Positions 9,181 to 15,955 of a stretch of DNA of 32,195 bases are shown here, in pieces; positions within the stretch are counted from its first letter, which is position 1, and every line of letters begins with the position of its first letter. This DNA comes from JAABRB01 sp041617635 (GTDB lineage Bacteria; Pseudomonadota; Gammaproteobacteria; Burkholderiales; SG8-39): contig JBFJOO010000048.1 of assembly GCA_041617635.1 (NCBI GenBank), positions 1-32,195 on the forward strand, written 5' to 3'. A program made the translations under genes and the position numbers. The notes under the pieces are model-generated. The model saw nothing but the letters and a program-made list of their open reading frames with translations, had not been told where the DNA came from and searched no databases.

Positions 9181-9291
9181 GTGGCGAAATTAAGGATCAT
9201 CCCGGTACGTCGCTCCCGCCCGGGCATGCGGACCGGTGCGCAGGGTTCATTGCAAGCGCTCCGGCGCGAGCCCCTCCGGTGCGTCGCGCGG

Positions 9292-9319
9292 AAAAAAAGG
9301 GCGCGGCAGCGCCACGCCC
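9292..9319 (-). terminator. Intrinsic terminator/attenuator between binding-protein gene and livH
   Basis: Read on the minus strand, GGGCG-T-GGC, loop GCT, GCC-G-CGCCC forms a stem of nine pairs including one G-U wobble (plus-strand arms 9299-9307 and 9311-9319). Seven T residues follow immediately (A-run at 9292-9298 on the plus strand). This is a textbook Rho-independent terminator lying inside the operon, about 27 nt after the binding-protein stop and 111 nt before livH. It most likely lowers permease/ATPase expression relative to the abundant periplasmic binding protein. Confidence 0.85.
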
Positions 9320-9329
9320 CTTCCCGGCA

Positions 9330-9347
9330 GACCGGCAGGTGCCGGTC
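9330..9347. repeat. Perfect 8-bp palindrome at the binding-protein stop codon
   Basis: GACCGGCA (9330-9337), two bases, then TGCCGGTC (9340-9347) form a perfect inverted repeat that overlaps the stop codon of the binding-protein gene. It precedes the intrinsic terminator on the minus-strand transcript and could act as a 3'-end stabilising hairpin for the upstream mRNA. Confidence 0.5.
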
Positions 9348-10521
9348 ACTTCATCTTGCATTCCTGGTAGTAGTTGTCCTTGTGGTTCTCGAGGATCACC
9401 TTCTGGATCTGCATCTCGACCTCGCCGGCCGGATTGCGCACCGCCTCGAGCATGTAGTAGTTCTGGATCGGGAAGTGATTGACGTTGTACGTGTACTTGC
9501 CGCGCGTGGAGGCGTAATCGGCCTTCTTCATCGCCTTGATCATGCCCTCCTTGTCCTTCAGGTTCCCCTTGACCGCGCGCACTGCCGCGTCGATGAGCAT
9601 GATGCCGTCGTAGCTCTGCGCCCCATAGAAGGCGGGCGTGTAGCCGAACTTCTTGCGGAAGTCGGCGACATACTTCTTGTTGGCGGCGTTGTCGAGGTCC
9701 GGGCTCCAGTAGCGCGCCTCGTACTGGCCAAGCGCCACGTCCTTGAGTGCGGGCAGCGTCACCTCGTCCACCGTGTAGACCGAGTAGAGCGGAATCTGGT
9801 CGCGGAGGCCGGCTGCGGTGTACTGCTTGACGAACTGGATCCCCATGCCGCCGGGATAGAAGACGAACACCGCCTTCGGATTCGCCGCGCGGAGCGCGCT
9901 GATCTCGGCCTGGTAATCCTGTTGGCCGAGCTTGGTGTACACCTCGTTGGTGATCTTGCCCTTGAAGGACTTCTTGAAGCCGTTGACCATGTCCTTGCCC
10001 GCGGCGTAGTTCGGCGCCATGACGTACGCTTCGGTGACCTTGCGGTCGTTCATGACGTGCCCCATCGCCTCGGGGGTCGAATCGTTCTGCCAGGACGTCG
10101 TGAAGAAGTACTTGCTGCACTCCTTGCCGGCGAGCTGGTGCGGCCCGGCGTTGGTGCCGACCATGATCGTGCCGGCACCGGTCACCGTCGGGGCGACGGC
10201 CAGCATGACGTTGGACCAGATGACGCCGGCCACGAAGTCGACCTTGTGCCGCTTCAGCATCTCGTCTGCGAGCTGCTTGCCGACGTCGGGCTTGACCTGA
10301 TCGTCGCCGTAGATGATCTCGGTCTCGAGACCGCCCACCTTGCCGCCGAGGTGCTCGAGCGCGAGCTCGACGGAATCCTTCATGTGCTTGCCGATGATTC
10401 CGGGCGGACCGGAAAGCGTGGTGATGAAGCCGATTTTCAGCTTGTCGGCCGCTGCGACGGGTCCGACAGCGAATGCCACGGCCAGCAGACCGAGCGAGAT
10501 GGAACGGGAAATGGTGGGCAC
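9346..10521 (-). CDS. Liv-type ABC importer substrate-binding protein
   Basis: Periplasmic type I binding protein of the LivK/HAAT family, 391 residues. The start is a GTG at 10521 with a strong Shine-Dalgarno GAGGAGG (plus-strand 10527-10533), 5 nt upstream. A signal peptide is clear: a short basic start, hydrophobic residues 9-20, and likely cleavage after VAA near residues 22-24. The mature protein starts DKLKIGFITTLSGPPGIIG, the usual first strand of LivK-like folds, followed by two Rossmann-like lobes. It heads the liv cluster, and an intrinsic terminator separates it from livH. The ligand is not readable. Given the benzoate-CoA ligase gene nearby, an aromatic carboxylate is as likely as a branched-chain amino acid; this is inference. 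Confidence 0.92.
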   Translation of the reverse strand: MPTISRSISLGLLAVAFAVGPVAAADKLKIGFITTLSGPPGIIGKHMKDSVELALEHLGGKVGGLETEIIYGDDQVKPDVGKQLADEMLKRHKVDFVAGVIWSNVMLAVAPTVTGAGTIMVGTNAGPHQLAGKECSKYFFTTSWQNDSTPEAMGHVMNDRKVTEAYVMAPNYAAGKDMVNGFKKSFKGKITNEVYTKLGQQDYQAEISALRAANPKAVFVFYPGGMGIQFVKQYTAAGLRDQIPLYSVYTVDEVTLPALKDVALGQYEARYWSPDLDNAANKKYVADFRKKFGYTPAFYGAQSYDGIMLIDAAVRAVKGNLKDKEGMIKAMKKADYASTRGKYTYNVNHFPIQNYYMLEAVRNPAGEVEMQIQKVILENHKDNYYQECKMK

Positions 10522-10806
10522 GGTAACCTCCTCGTAGATTCAAAGAACCTGTATATGTGGACTCGAAATTGCCGCGCCTGGCTCCACGGCATGCCTGCGC
10601 GCATCTGCTCGGGACGCGGCATCGTTATGCGGCGCAGTTTATCAAGAGCGTACAGGGGTGTCTAGGCGCGCTCGGCCGCGTGCCGCGGGCCGCACTGGCG
10701 GTCCCTTCGCGGGCTGAATCACCGCCCGAACCGGCTCGGCGGGCGCGCGCCTGCTAGACTTCAACGCGAAACGAGTGGATATCCATCCAGGACACGGTTT
10801 CCCGAC
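10522..10806. other. Divergent intergenic region between the liv cluster and the attH-like gene
   Basis: This 285-bp non-coding stretch must hold the liv promoter (minus) and the promoter of the attH-like gene (plus). Apart from the liv Shine-Dalgarno at 10527-10533, I found no convincing paired -35/-10 boxes or long palindrome. An AT-richer patch (about 10537-10568) lies just upstream of the liv start. The plus-strand TAGACT at 10755-10760 is a weak -10 candidate only. Confidence 0.4.
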
Positions 10807-11919
10807 GTGATCCTGACGCACATGCCGAGCCCGATCCGATCCTTGACGGTGGTTTTTCTGGCCGTGACGGCGACGGTGTTCGTCGCGTCGCTGCCATCCG
10901 CTGCTTCGGTCGATTCCGAGTATCCGTCAGTTCTCGCGGGCGCGACAATCGTGTTTCCGCGCGACCACGGCGCGCATCCGGCGTATCGCACGGAGTGGTG
11001 GTACGTCACGGGCTGGGTACGCGATGCCGAGGGACACGAGCGGGGTATCCAGATCACGTTCTTTCGCAACCGCCCGCGCGTGGCCGAGTCGAATCCCAGC
11101 GTATTTGCGGCAAAGCAGCTGCTCTTTGCGCACGCGGCGATCGCGGATTCTCGGCTCGGGCGGTTGCGCCACGATCAGCGCGCCGCACGCGCCGGATTCG
11201 CGCTGGCAGACGCGACCGACGATCGTACCGACGTGCAGATCGGCGACTGGTCATTGCGCGCCGACGCGTCCGGCTACGTCGCCACGATTCCGGCGCAAGG
11301 CTTCGCCCTCGATCTCGCGTTTCGCCCCAGCGGACCCGTGCTGCTGCAGGGGGAAGGCGGGTTCAGCCGCAAGGGACCGAAGGCGCATCAGGCAAGTTAT
11401 TACTACAGTCGCCCGCACCTCGCGGTGTCGGGAACGCTCGAGATCGACGGCGCTCGCCGGGCGGTGACCGGCGAGGCATGGCTCGACCACGAGTGGTCGA
11501 GCGAGTATCTGGCACCGGAGGCCGAGGGCTGGGACTGGGTCGGGCTCAATCTGCGCGACGGCGGCGCGCTGATGGCCTTTCGAATTCGCGACCAGCAAGG
11601 CGGCGTGTTCTGGGCGGGTGGCACGCTGCGGCGGGCCGACGGGTCGGTACGCACTTTCGCGCCGGACGAGATCCGCTTCACGCCGCTGCGCCGCTGGCGG
11701 TCGCCACGCACGCAGGCGAACTATCCCGTCGCGATGCGCATCGAGGCGGGCGAGCTCGCCATCGATCTCGAGCCCCTGATGGACGATCAGGAGCTCGACT
11801 CCCGCGCGAGCGTCGGCACGGTGTACTGGGAAGGCGCTGTTCGCGCAACGTCCAGCGCGCGCGCAGTCGGACGCGGATACCTCGAGCTCACCGGTTACTG
11901 GCGGCCGCTCAAGCTCTGA
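10807..11919 (+). CDS. Secreted lipocalin-domain protein, AttH/CrtC-like (COG5621 type)
   Basis: Member of the CrtC/AttH family, whose carotenoid 1,2-hydratase relatives share a double lipocalin-like beta-barrel. Most bacterial members are called predicted secreted hydrolases and have no proven reaction. Visible features are an N-terminal signal peptide (hydrophobic about 11-30, cleavage near PSAAS), HPAYRTEWWYVTGWV, QITFFRNRPR, a central GEAWLDHEWSSEYL, GWDWVGLNLRDGGALMAF and the C-terminal GRGYLELTGYWRPL, all family hallmarks. The start may be GTG 10807 or, 15 bp on, ATG 10822; no Shine-Dalgarno decides. In many genomes this gene directly follows an FtsX-type ABC system like the one at 2637-5855; here an inverted liv cluster lies between. 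An alpha/beta hydrolase follows, 16 bp after its stop. Confidence 0.85.
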   Translation: MILTHMPSPIRSLTVVFLAVTATVFVASLPSAASVDSEYPSVLAGATIVFPRDHGAHPAYRTEWWYVTGWVRDAEGHERGIQITFFRNRPRVAESNPSVFAAKQLLFAHAAIADSRLGRLRHDQRAARAGFALADATDDRTDVQIGDWSLRADASGYVATIPAQGFALDLAFRPSGPVLLQGEGGFSRKGPKAHQASYYYSRPHLAVSGTLEIDGARRAVTGEAWLDHEWSSEYLAPEAEGWDWVGLNLRDGGALMAFRIRDQQGGVFWAGGTLRRADGSVRTFAPDEIRFTPLRRWRSPRTQANYPVAMRIEAGELAIDLEPLMDDQELDSRASVGTVYWEGAVRATSSARAVGRGYLELTGYWRPLKL

Positions 11920-11921
11920 TT

Positions 11922-11926
11922 GGGAG
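11922..11926 (+). promoter_or_regulatory. Shine-Dalgarno that decides the alpha/beta hydrolase start
   Basis: GGGAG lies directly against the TTG at 11927, which is too close to serve it. It is 9 nt from the GTG at 11936, which is well spaced. The GTG is therefore the better start. Confidence 0.6.
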
Positions 11927-11935
11927 TTGATCTTC

Positions 11936-12730
11936 GTGCAGGCTTCCTTCGTTACGGTGCAGGGCCGCAGGCTGGAGTATCGGCGCAGCGCGGCGAGGCG
12001 GCCCAATACGCCGACCCTGGTCTTTCTGCACGAGGGTCTCGGATCAACATCGCTCTGGCGTGACTTTCCAACCAAGGTCGCGCAGGCGACCGGTTGCGGC
12101 GCCGTGGTTTACTCGCGTTACGGATACGGCCGGTCCGACGTCCTCGCGGCGCCTCGCAAGGTCGATTACATGCATCGCGAAGCGCGCGAGGCATTGCCCG
12201 AGCTGCTCGACAAGCTCGGCGTCATGGATCCGCTCCTGGTCGGGCATAGCGACGGCGCATCGATCGCGCTCATCTACGCGTCGGCTCATCCGGGAACGAA
12301 GGGTCTCATCGTCGAGGCGCCGCACGTCTTCGTGGAGGACATCTCGGTGCAGAGCATCGCTGCGGCGCGGGAGAATTTCGAGAGCACGGATCTGCCGAAG
12401 CGGCTCGCGCGCCACCATGCCGATCCTGCCAAGACGTTCTACGGCTGGAACGATATCTGGCTCGATCCCGACTTCCGCGCATGGAACATCGAGGAGTATT
12501 TGCCGGGGATCGCCTGCCCGCTGCTCGCGATCCAGGGGCTCGACGACAAGTACGGGACGCTGGACCAGCTTGCGGCGATCGAGCGGCAAGTACGCGGCCG
12601 CGTCACGCTCGTCAAGCTGGCTGACTGCGGCCACTCGACGCACCGCGATCAGCCGGAGGCGACCCTCGCGGCCATGGTCGCATTCATTCGCGACGTGGTG
12701 CCGGGAGCGATCCAGGCGACGTCGGGGTAG
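11936..12730 (+). CDS. Alpha/beta hydrolase (MhpC/EstA-like)
   Basis: Alpha/beta-hydrolase-fold enzyme of about 264 residues, likely cytoplasmic since no signal peptide is seen. From GTG 11936, the oxyanion-hole region is FLHEGLGS (30-37), the nucleophile elbow is GHSDG with Ser105, the acid is probably an Asp in GLDDKYG (about 202-208), and the catalytic His is in CGHSTHRDQP (about 231). The frame extends three codons further to TTG 11927, but the Shine-Dalgarno GGGAG favours the GTG. FLHEGLGSxxLWRDFP with ATGCGAVVYSRYGYGRS is typical of a proteobacterial subgroup often found near aromatic-degradation genes (general knowledge), so hydrolysis of a ring-cleavage product, lactone or ester is possible. 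The substrate is unknown. Confidence 0.87.
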   Translation: MQASFVTVQGRRLEYRRSAARRPNTPTLVFLHEGLGSTSLWRDFPTKVAQATGCGAVVYSRYGYGRSDVLAAPRKVDYMHREAREALPELLDKLGVMDPLLVGHSDGASIALIYASAHPGTKGLIVEAPHVFVEDISVQSIAAARENFESTDLPKRLARHHADPAKTFYGWNDIWLDPDFRAWNIEEYLPGIACPLLAIQGLDDKYGTLDQLAAIERQVRGRVTLVKLADCGHSTHRDQPEATLAAMVAFIRDVVPGAIQATSG

Positions 12731-12749
12731 GCGCGCCTTGAAGGAGTCC

Positions 12750-12825
12750 GTCATTCCCGCGCACGCGGGAATCCAGGCTGAGTGCGACCAAGGGTCCGCT
12801 GGATCCCCGCGTGCGCGGGGATGAC
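12750..12825. repeat. REP-like palindromic doublet
   Basis: Two 27-nt copies in inverse orientation (12750-12776 and 12799-12825) match at 25 of 27 positions. Each copy is itself a small hairpin built on CCCGCG-2 nt-CGCGGG. The two mismatches are compensatory: a T-A pair next to the stem in copy 1 is a C-G pair in copy 2, so each arm keeps its own hairpin. The GTCATTCCCGCG...GGGAATCCAG pattern is a widespread extragenic repeat in Proteobacteria. It lies between the convergent alpha/beta hydrolase and fadH genes, where it may also block transcription. Confidence 0.85.
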
Positions 12826-12842
12826 GCAGGATGCCATTACAG

Positions 12843-14879
12843 TCAAAATTCGAGCGCGAGCCGCGTCCCCTGGTCGATTGCGCGCAAGGCATCCAGCTCC
12901 TCGGCCCGCTCCGCGCCGCCGATCAGATGCGCGGGCACGTCGAGCGCGACCAGTTCGTCGTAGAGCGAGCGCACCGGCACTTGTCCTGCGCATAGCACCA
13001 CGGTATCGACTTCGAGGAGGCGCGGCGCACCGTCCTGCACGATGCGCAGGCCGCGGTCGTCGATGCGCTCATAGGTCACGCCGGTGATGAAGGTGACGCC
13101 GCGGCGGGCGAGCTGCGCCTTGATCGCCCAACCGGTGGTGATGCCGAGCGTTCGCCCCGGCGCAGTCGGCTTGCGCTGGAGCACGACGATTTCCCTCCTG
13201 CCGGGCTCGGGCCGCGGCGCGGCGAGCCCGCCTGCCGACACGCCGGTTCGATCGACGCCCCATGCGTCGAGAAATGCCTCGACCGAGTGTTCGCCCTCCG
13301 GCGCACTCAGGAACTCCGCGACATCGAAGCCGATCCCACCGGCGCCGATTACGGCCACGCGCTTGCCGGCGGATTTCCGCCTCGAGAGAAGCGCGTCGTA
13401 CTTGATGACGTTCGGATGGTCGACGCCCGGCAGCGACGGAACGCGCGGCGTCACGCCCGTTGCGATCACCACCGCGTCGAAGCGGCCCGCCGCAAGATCC
13501 TGGGCACTCGGCCGCGCGTCAAGTTCGAGTTGGATCCCGGTCTTCGCGATGCGGGCGTTGAAGTAGCGGATCGTTTCGGCAAATTCCTTGCCGGGGACCA
13601 CTGCTGCGAGATTGAGCTGGCCGCCGATAGCGGATTGCGCTTCGTACAGGGTCACCGAATGGCCCCGCTCGGCGGCCGTGACCGCGCAGGCGAGTCCGGC
13701 CGCACCCGCGCCTACCACGGCGATGCGCTTCGCAGCCGCGGCCGGGCCGGTGGGAAGCTTCGTCTCGAAGCAGGCGCGCGGATTCACCAGGCACGTCGCG
13801 GGCTGGTCGCGGAACAGATAGTCGAGACAGGCCTGGTTGCACGCGACACAGGTGTTGATATCCTCGGCGCGCCCCTCCTGGGCCTTCCTGACGAAATCCG
13901 CATCGGCGAGCATCGGCCGCGCGAGCGAAACGAGGTCCGCAATTCCGTCGGCGAGGAGCTGCTCGGCCGCATCGGGGGTGTTGATGCGGTTGGTCACCAT
14001 GACGGGGATCGAGACGGCGGCGCGAATCCGTCGTATCGCGAACGCCCACGCCGCGCGCGGCACCATGTAGCCGATGGTCGGCACGCGCGCCTCGTGCCAG
14101 CCGATGCCGGTGTCGAAGAGATCGGCGCCCGCCGCCTCGACCGCGCGCGCCAATTCGATGGTTTCCGCGGCGGTCATGCCGCCCTCGACGAGATCGAGGG
14201 CTGAAAGGCGATACATGATCAGGAAGCCCGGGCCGGTGCGCTCGCGCGTGCGCCGTACGATCTCGACCGGGAAGCGAATGCGATTCTCGAGTGAGCCGCC
14301 CCAGCGATCGGTGCGGTTGTTGGTGCGGGGACAGGTGAACTGGGTGATCAGATAGCCCTCCGAGGCCATGATCTCGACGCCGTCGTAGCCGGCCTCCTGC
14401 GCGAGCGTGGCGCAGCGCGCGAATGCGTCGACGGTCGCATCGACCTCCGAATCGGTGAGGACGCGCGGCCGGCGCCGGTTGATGGGCGAGGGCAGGTCGG
14501 ATGCGCCGACCAACCCGTCGATCTTCGCGTAGCGCCCGGCATGCAGAATCTGGAGGCAGATGCGCGCGCCGGCGGCGTGCACGGCATCGGTGATCTTGCG
14601 ATGAAAGGGCAGGCGCGCCCGGTCGTAGAGCGCGTCCGCGTCCGCCTCGAGTACGCCCGCGCGATTCGGCGACACGCCGCCGGTGACAATGAGCGCCGCG
14701 CCGCCGCGCGCGCGCTCGGCGTAGAAGGCGGCGAGTCGCTCGGCGCCGTCGGGCTCGCATTCGAGGCGCGTATGCATGGAGCCCATGACCACCCGGTTGG
14801 GGAGTCGGATCGAGCCGAGGGCGAGCGGCGCGAAGAGTCTCGGATAGGGCGAACCGTGCTGGGGCGAGTTCGGCGGCAC
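12843..14879 (-). CDS. fadH: NADPH-dependent 2,4-dienoyl-CoA reductase-like flavoprotein
   Basis: Iron-sulfur flavoenzyme of the FadH/old yellow enzyme group: an FMN TIM barrel, a 4Fe-4S cluster, then FAD- and NADPH-binding domains. In beta-oxidation FadH reduces 2,4-dienoyl-CoA; relatives reduce other enones. From GTG 14879 it has 678 residues, close to E. coli FadH. Cluster cysteines 344, 347, 351 and 363 keep the C-x2-C-x3-C-x11-C spacing. The catalytic Tyr176 (SEGYLITQF) and His262 (IGWHEARVPTI) match the FadH pair. VVGAGAAG near 389 and a second VIGAGGIG bind the nucleotides. The frame runs six codons further to a TTG at 14897, but GGAG at 14888-14891 is 8 nt from the GTG. It is divergent from iclR, so it may serve that pathway rather than fatty acids. 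Confidence 0.9.
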   Translation of the reverse strand: MPPNSPQHGSPYPRLFAPLALGSIRLPNRVVMGSMHTRLECEPDGAERLAAFYAERARGGAALIVTGGVSPNRAGVLEADADALYDRARLPFHRKITDAVHAAGARICLQILHAGRYAKIDGLVGASDLPSPINRRRPRVLTDSEVDATVDAFARCATLAQEAGYDGVEIMASEGYLITQFTCPRTNNRTDRWGGSLENRIRFPVEIVRRTRERTGPGFLIMYRLSALDLVEGGMTAAETIELARAVEAAGADLFDTGIGWHEARVPTIGYMVPRAAWAFAIRRIRAAVSIPVMVTNRINTPDAAEQLLADGIADLVSLARPMLADADFVRKAQEGRAEDINTCVACNQACLDYLFRDQPATCLVNPRACFETKLPTGPAAAAKRIAVVGAGAAGLACAVTAAERGHSVTLYEAQSAIGGQLNLAAVVPGKEFAETIRYFNARIAKTGIQLELDARPSAQDLAAGRFDAVVIATGVTPRVPSLPGVDHPNVIKYDALLSRRKSAGKRVAVIGAGGIGFDVAEFLSAPEGEHSVEAFLDAWGVDRTGVSAGGLAAPRPEPGRREIVVLQRKPTAPGRTLGITTGWAIKAQLARRGVTFITGVTYERIDDRGLRIVQDGAPRLLEVDTVVLCAGQVPVRSLYDELVALDVPAHLIGGAERAEELDALRAIDQGTRLALEF

Positions 14880-14887
14880 TGCGGTTT

Positions 14888-14891
14888 CTCC
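14888..14891 (-). promoter_or_regulatory. Shine-Dalgarno that decides the fadH start
   Basis: On the minus strand GGAG is followed by 8 nt and the GTG at 14879. The upstream TTG at 14897 lies before this GGAG and has no ribosome-binding sequence of its own. Confidence 0.6.
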
Positions 14892-14965
14892 GTGCAAGGG
14901 CTTGGCAGAACGGCGGATTATCGGGGGATGGCGCAGGCGGGCTCAAGTGCGCCAAGCGGTGAATG

Positions 14966-14996
14966 TTGACAGACACGCGTGGCGGAGGTTAACCTC
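14966..14996 (+). promoter_or_regulatory. Candidate promoter with overlapping 12-bp palindrome
   Basis: TTGACA (14966-14971) is a perfect -35 consensus pointing towards iclR. GAGGTTAACCTC (14985-14996) is a perfect 12-bp palindrome lying where the end of the spacer and a weak -10 (TTAACC or TAACCT) would be. A regulator bound there would block RNA polymerase. The -10 is poor, so promoter assignment is tentative. Confidence 0.5.
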
Positions 14997-15017
14997 ATAT
15001 TGCAGAGACGAATTAAA

Positions 15018-15032
15018 GTTCGCATTCCGAAC
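15018..15032. promoter_or_regulatory. Candidate IclR-family operator
   Basis: GTTCG-CATTC-CGAAC is a perfect 5-5-5 inverted repeat, 18 bp before the iclR ATG and within the fadH-iclR divergent region. Its 15-bp size and GTTCG half-site resemble operators described for the PcaR/PcaU/PobR branch of IclR regulators, to which the neighbouring protein looks similar. Autoregulation and control of the downstream operon are inferred. Confidence 0.55.
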
Positions 15033-15050
15033 ACTTCCACATTCCGGAGT

Positions 15051-15914
15051 ATGGCACCACCGCGGACCTCATCGGCCGCTCCTCGCGCACTGCCGGGCGG
15101 GGACGTCGCCGTTTCGGACAACCCGAAAAACGTTGTGCAGTCCCTCGCAAAGGGCTTTCGCGTGCTCGAGGCGTTCACCGCTGGTGAGCCGGAGCTCACG
15201 TTGGCCGAGGTCGCTCGCCGCGCGGAGCTCGATAACGCGACGGCATTCCGGCTTCTGAACACGCTGGTGATGCTCGGCTACATCGACCGCGCGCCGGGCA
15301 GCCGCAATTTCCGGCTCTCGCTGAAGGTGCTGGACCTGGGGTTCAACGCCGTCGCGCGCATGGAACTGCGCGACCGCGTGCGCCCCGTCCTGCGCTCGCT
15401 CGTGGGCGAAGTGAACGAGGCGGCAAGCGTCGCGGTGCTGGACGGCGCCGAGGTGGTGTACATCGAACGGGTGCAGGCCGGGATGGTCCGCCTGGGCGTG
15501 GACGTCCGGGTCGGCTCCCGCATTCCCGCCTACTGCTCGGCCGTGGGTCTGGCGATCCTCGCCTACCTGCCCCGCAACGAGCAGGTGCGGGTTCTCGGGC
15601 ACGTACCGCGCGTCAAGCTCACGCCGCGCACGGTCACCGACGAGAAGGAGATTCTCACCCGCCTGGCGCGTCTGCGGAAACAGGGGTACATCGCGATCGA
15701 CCAGGAGATCACGAGCGGATTGCGCGCGCTGGCCGCGCCGGTGCTCGACGTCGACGGCCACCCGATCGCCGCAGTGAGCGTCGTCGCGCCGGTGCTGCGC
15801 ATGCCGCTCGACGCGTTTTTGAGGATCACCGTCGCGCCGGTCCTCGATGCGGCACGAACGATATCCAAGGCCATGCAGGCCGGCGGGGCCACCGCGCTGC
15901 CGCCGGCGGCATGA
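15051..15914 (+). CDS. IclR-family transcriptional regulator
   Basis: Winged-helix DNA-binding protein with an effector-binding domain, 287 residues from ATG 15051. The sequence NVVQSLAKGFRVLEAF (about 27-42) and the helix-turn-helix LTLAEVARRAELDNATAFRLL (about 49-69) place it in the IclR family, with resemblance to PcaR/PcaU-type regulators of aromatic catabolism. The C-terminal IclR domain covers about 105-280 and includes the usual RVQAGMVRLGVDVRVGSRIPAYCSAVG region. The frame extends to GTG 14979, but that would put the candidate operator and palindrome inside or at the edge of the coding region; GGAG at 15046-15049 is very close to the ATG. Its stop overlaps an ATG in the frame of the next gene (ATGA). 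It is probably the local regulator of fadH and of the TRAP operon. Confidence 0.9.
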   Translation: MAPPRTSSAAPRALPGGDVAVSDNPKNVVQSLAKGFRVLEAFTAGEPELTLAEVARRAELDNATAFRLLNTLVMLGYIDRAPGSRNFRLSLKVLDLGFNAVARMELRDRVRPVLRSLVGEVNEAASVAVLDGAEVVYIERVQAGMVRLGVDVRVGSRIPAYCSAVGLAILAYLPRNEQVRVLGHVPRVKLTPRTVTDEKEILTRLARLRKQGYIAIDQEITSGLRALAAPVLDVDGHPIAAVSVVAPVLRMPLDAFLRITVAPVLDAARTISKAMQAGGATALPPAA

Positions 15915-15941
15915 CCGATCGACTCACCATCATCACTCACG

Positions 15942-15947
15942 AAGGAG
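15942..15947 (+). promoter_or_regulatory. Shine-Dalgarno that decides the DHDPS-family gene start
   Basis: AAGGAG lies 8 nt before the ATG at 15956. The in-frame ATG at 15911, which overlaps the iclR stop, has no such site, and its extra 15 residues do not look like the family N-terminus. Confidence 0.75.
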
Positions 15948-15955
15948 CGCACCAA

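Noticed and set aside
8788..10665. Long plus-strand open frame (625 codons) opposite livH and the binding-protein gene
   Set aside because: Its translation is Arg/His/Asp/Glu-rich without hydrophobic or family motifs, and it lies exactly antisense to two well-supported genes. High GC makes such frames common.
12750..12825. Possible mini CRISPR (two repeat-like 27-nt units)
   Set aside because: The units are inverse, not direct, each is a palindrome, there are only two, and no cas gene is nearby. A REP-like element fits better.
14979..15050. Upstream extension of iclR to the GTG at 14979
   Set aside because: It would place both palindromes within or at the edge of the coding region, and the added residues are not IclR-like.
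15911..15955. Start of the DHDPS-family gene at the ATG overlapping the iclR stop
   Set aside because: The overlap is attractive for coupling, but AAGGAG sits at ideal distance from ATG 15956, and the extra 15 residues do not resemble the family N-terminus.
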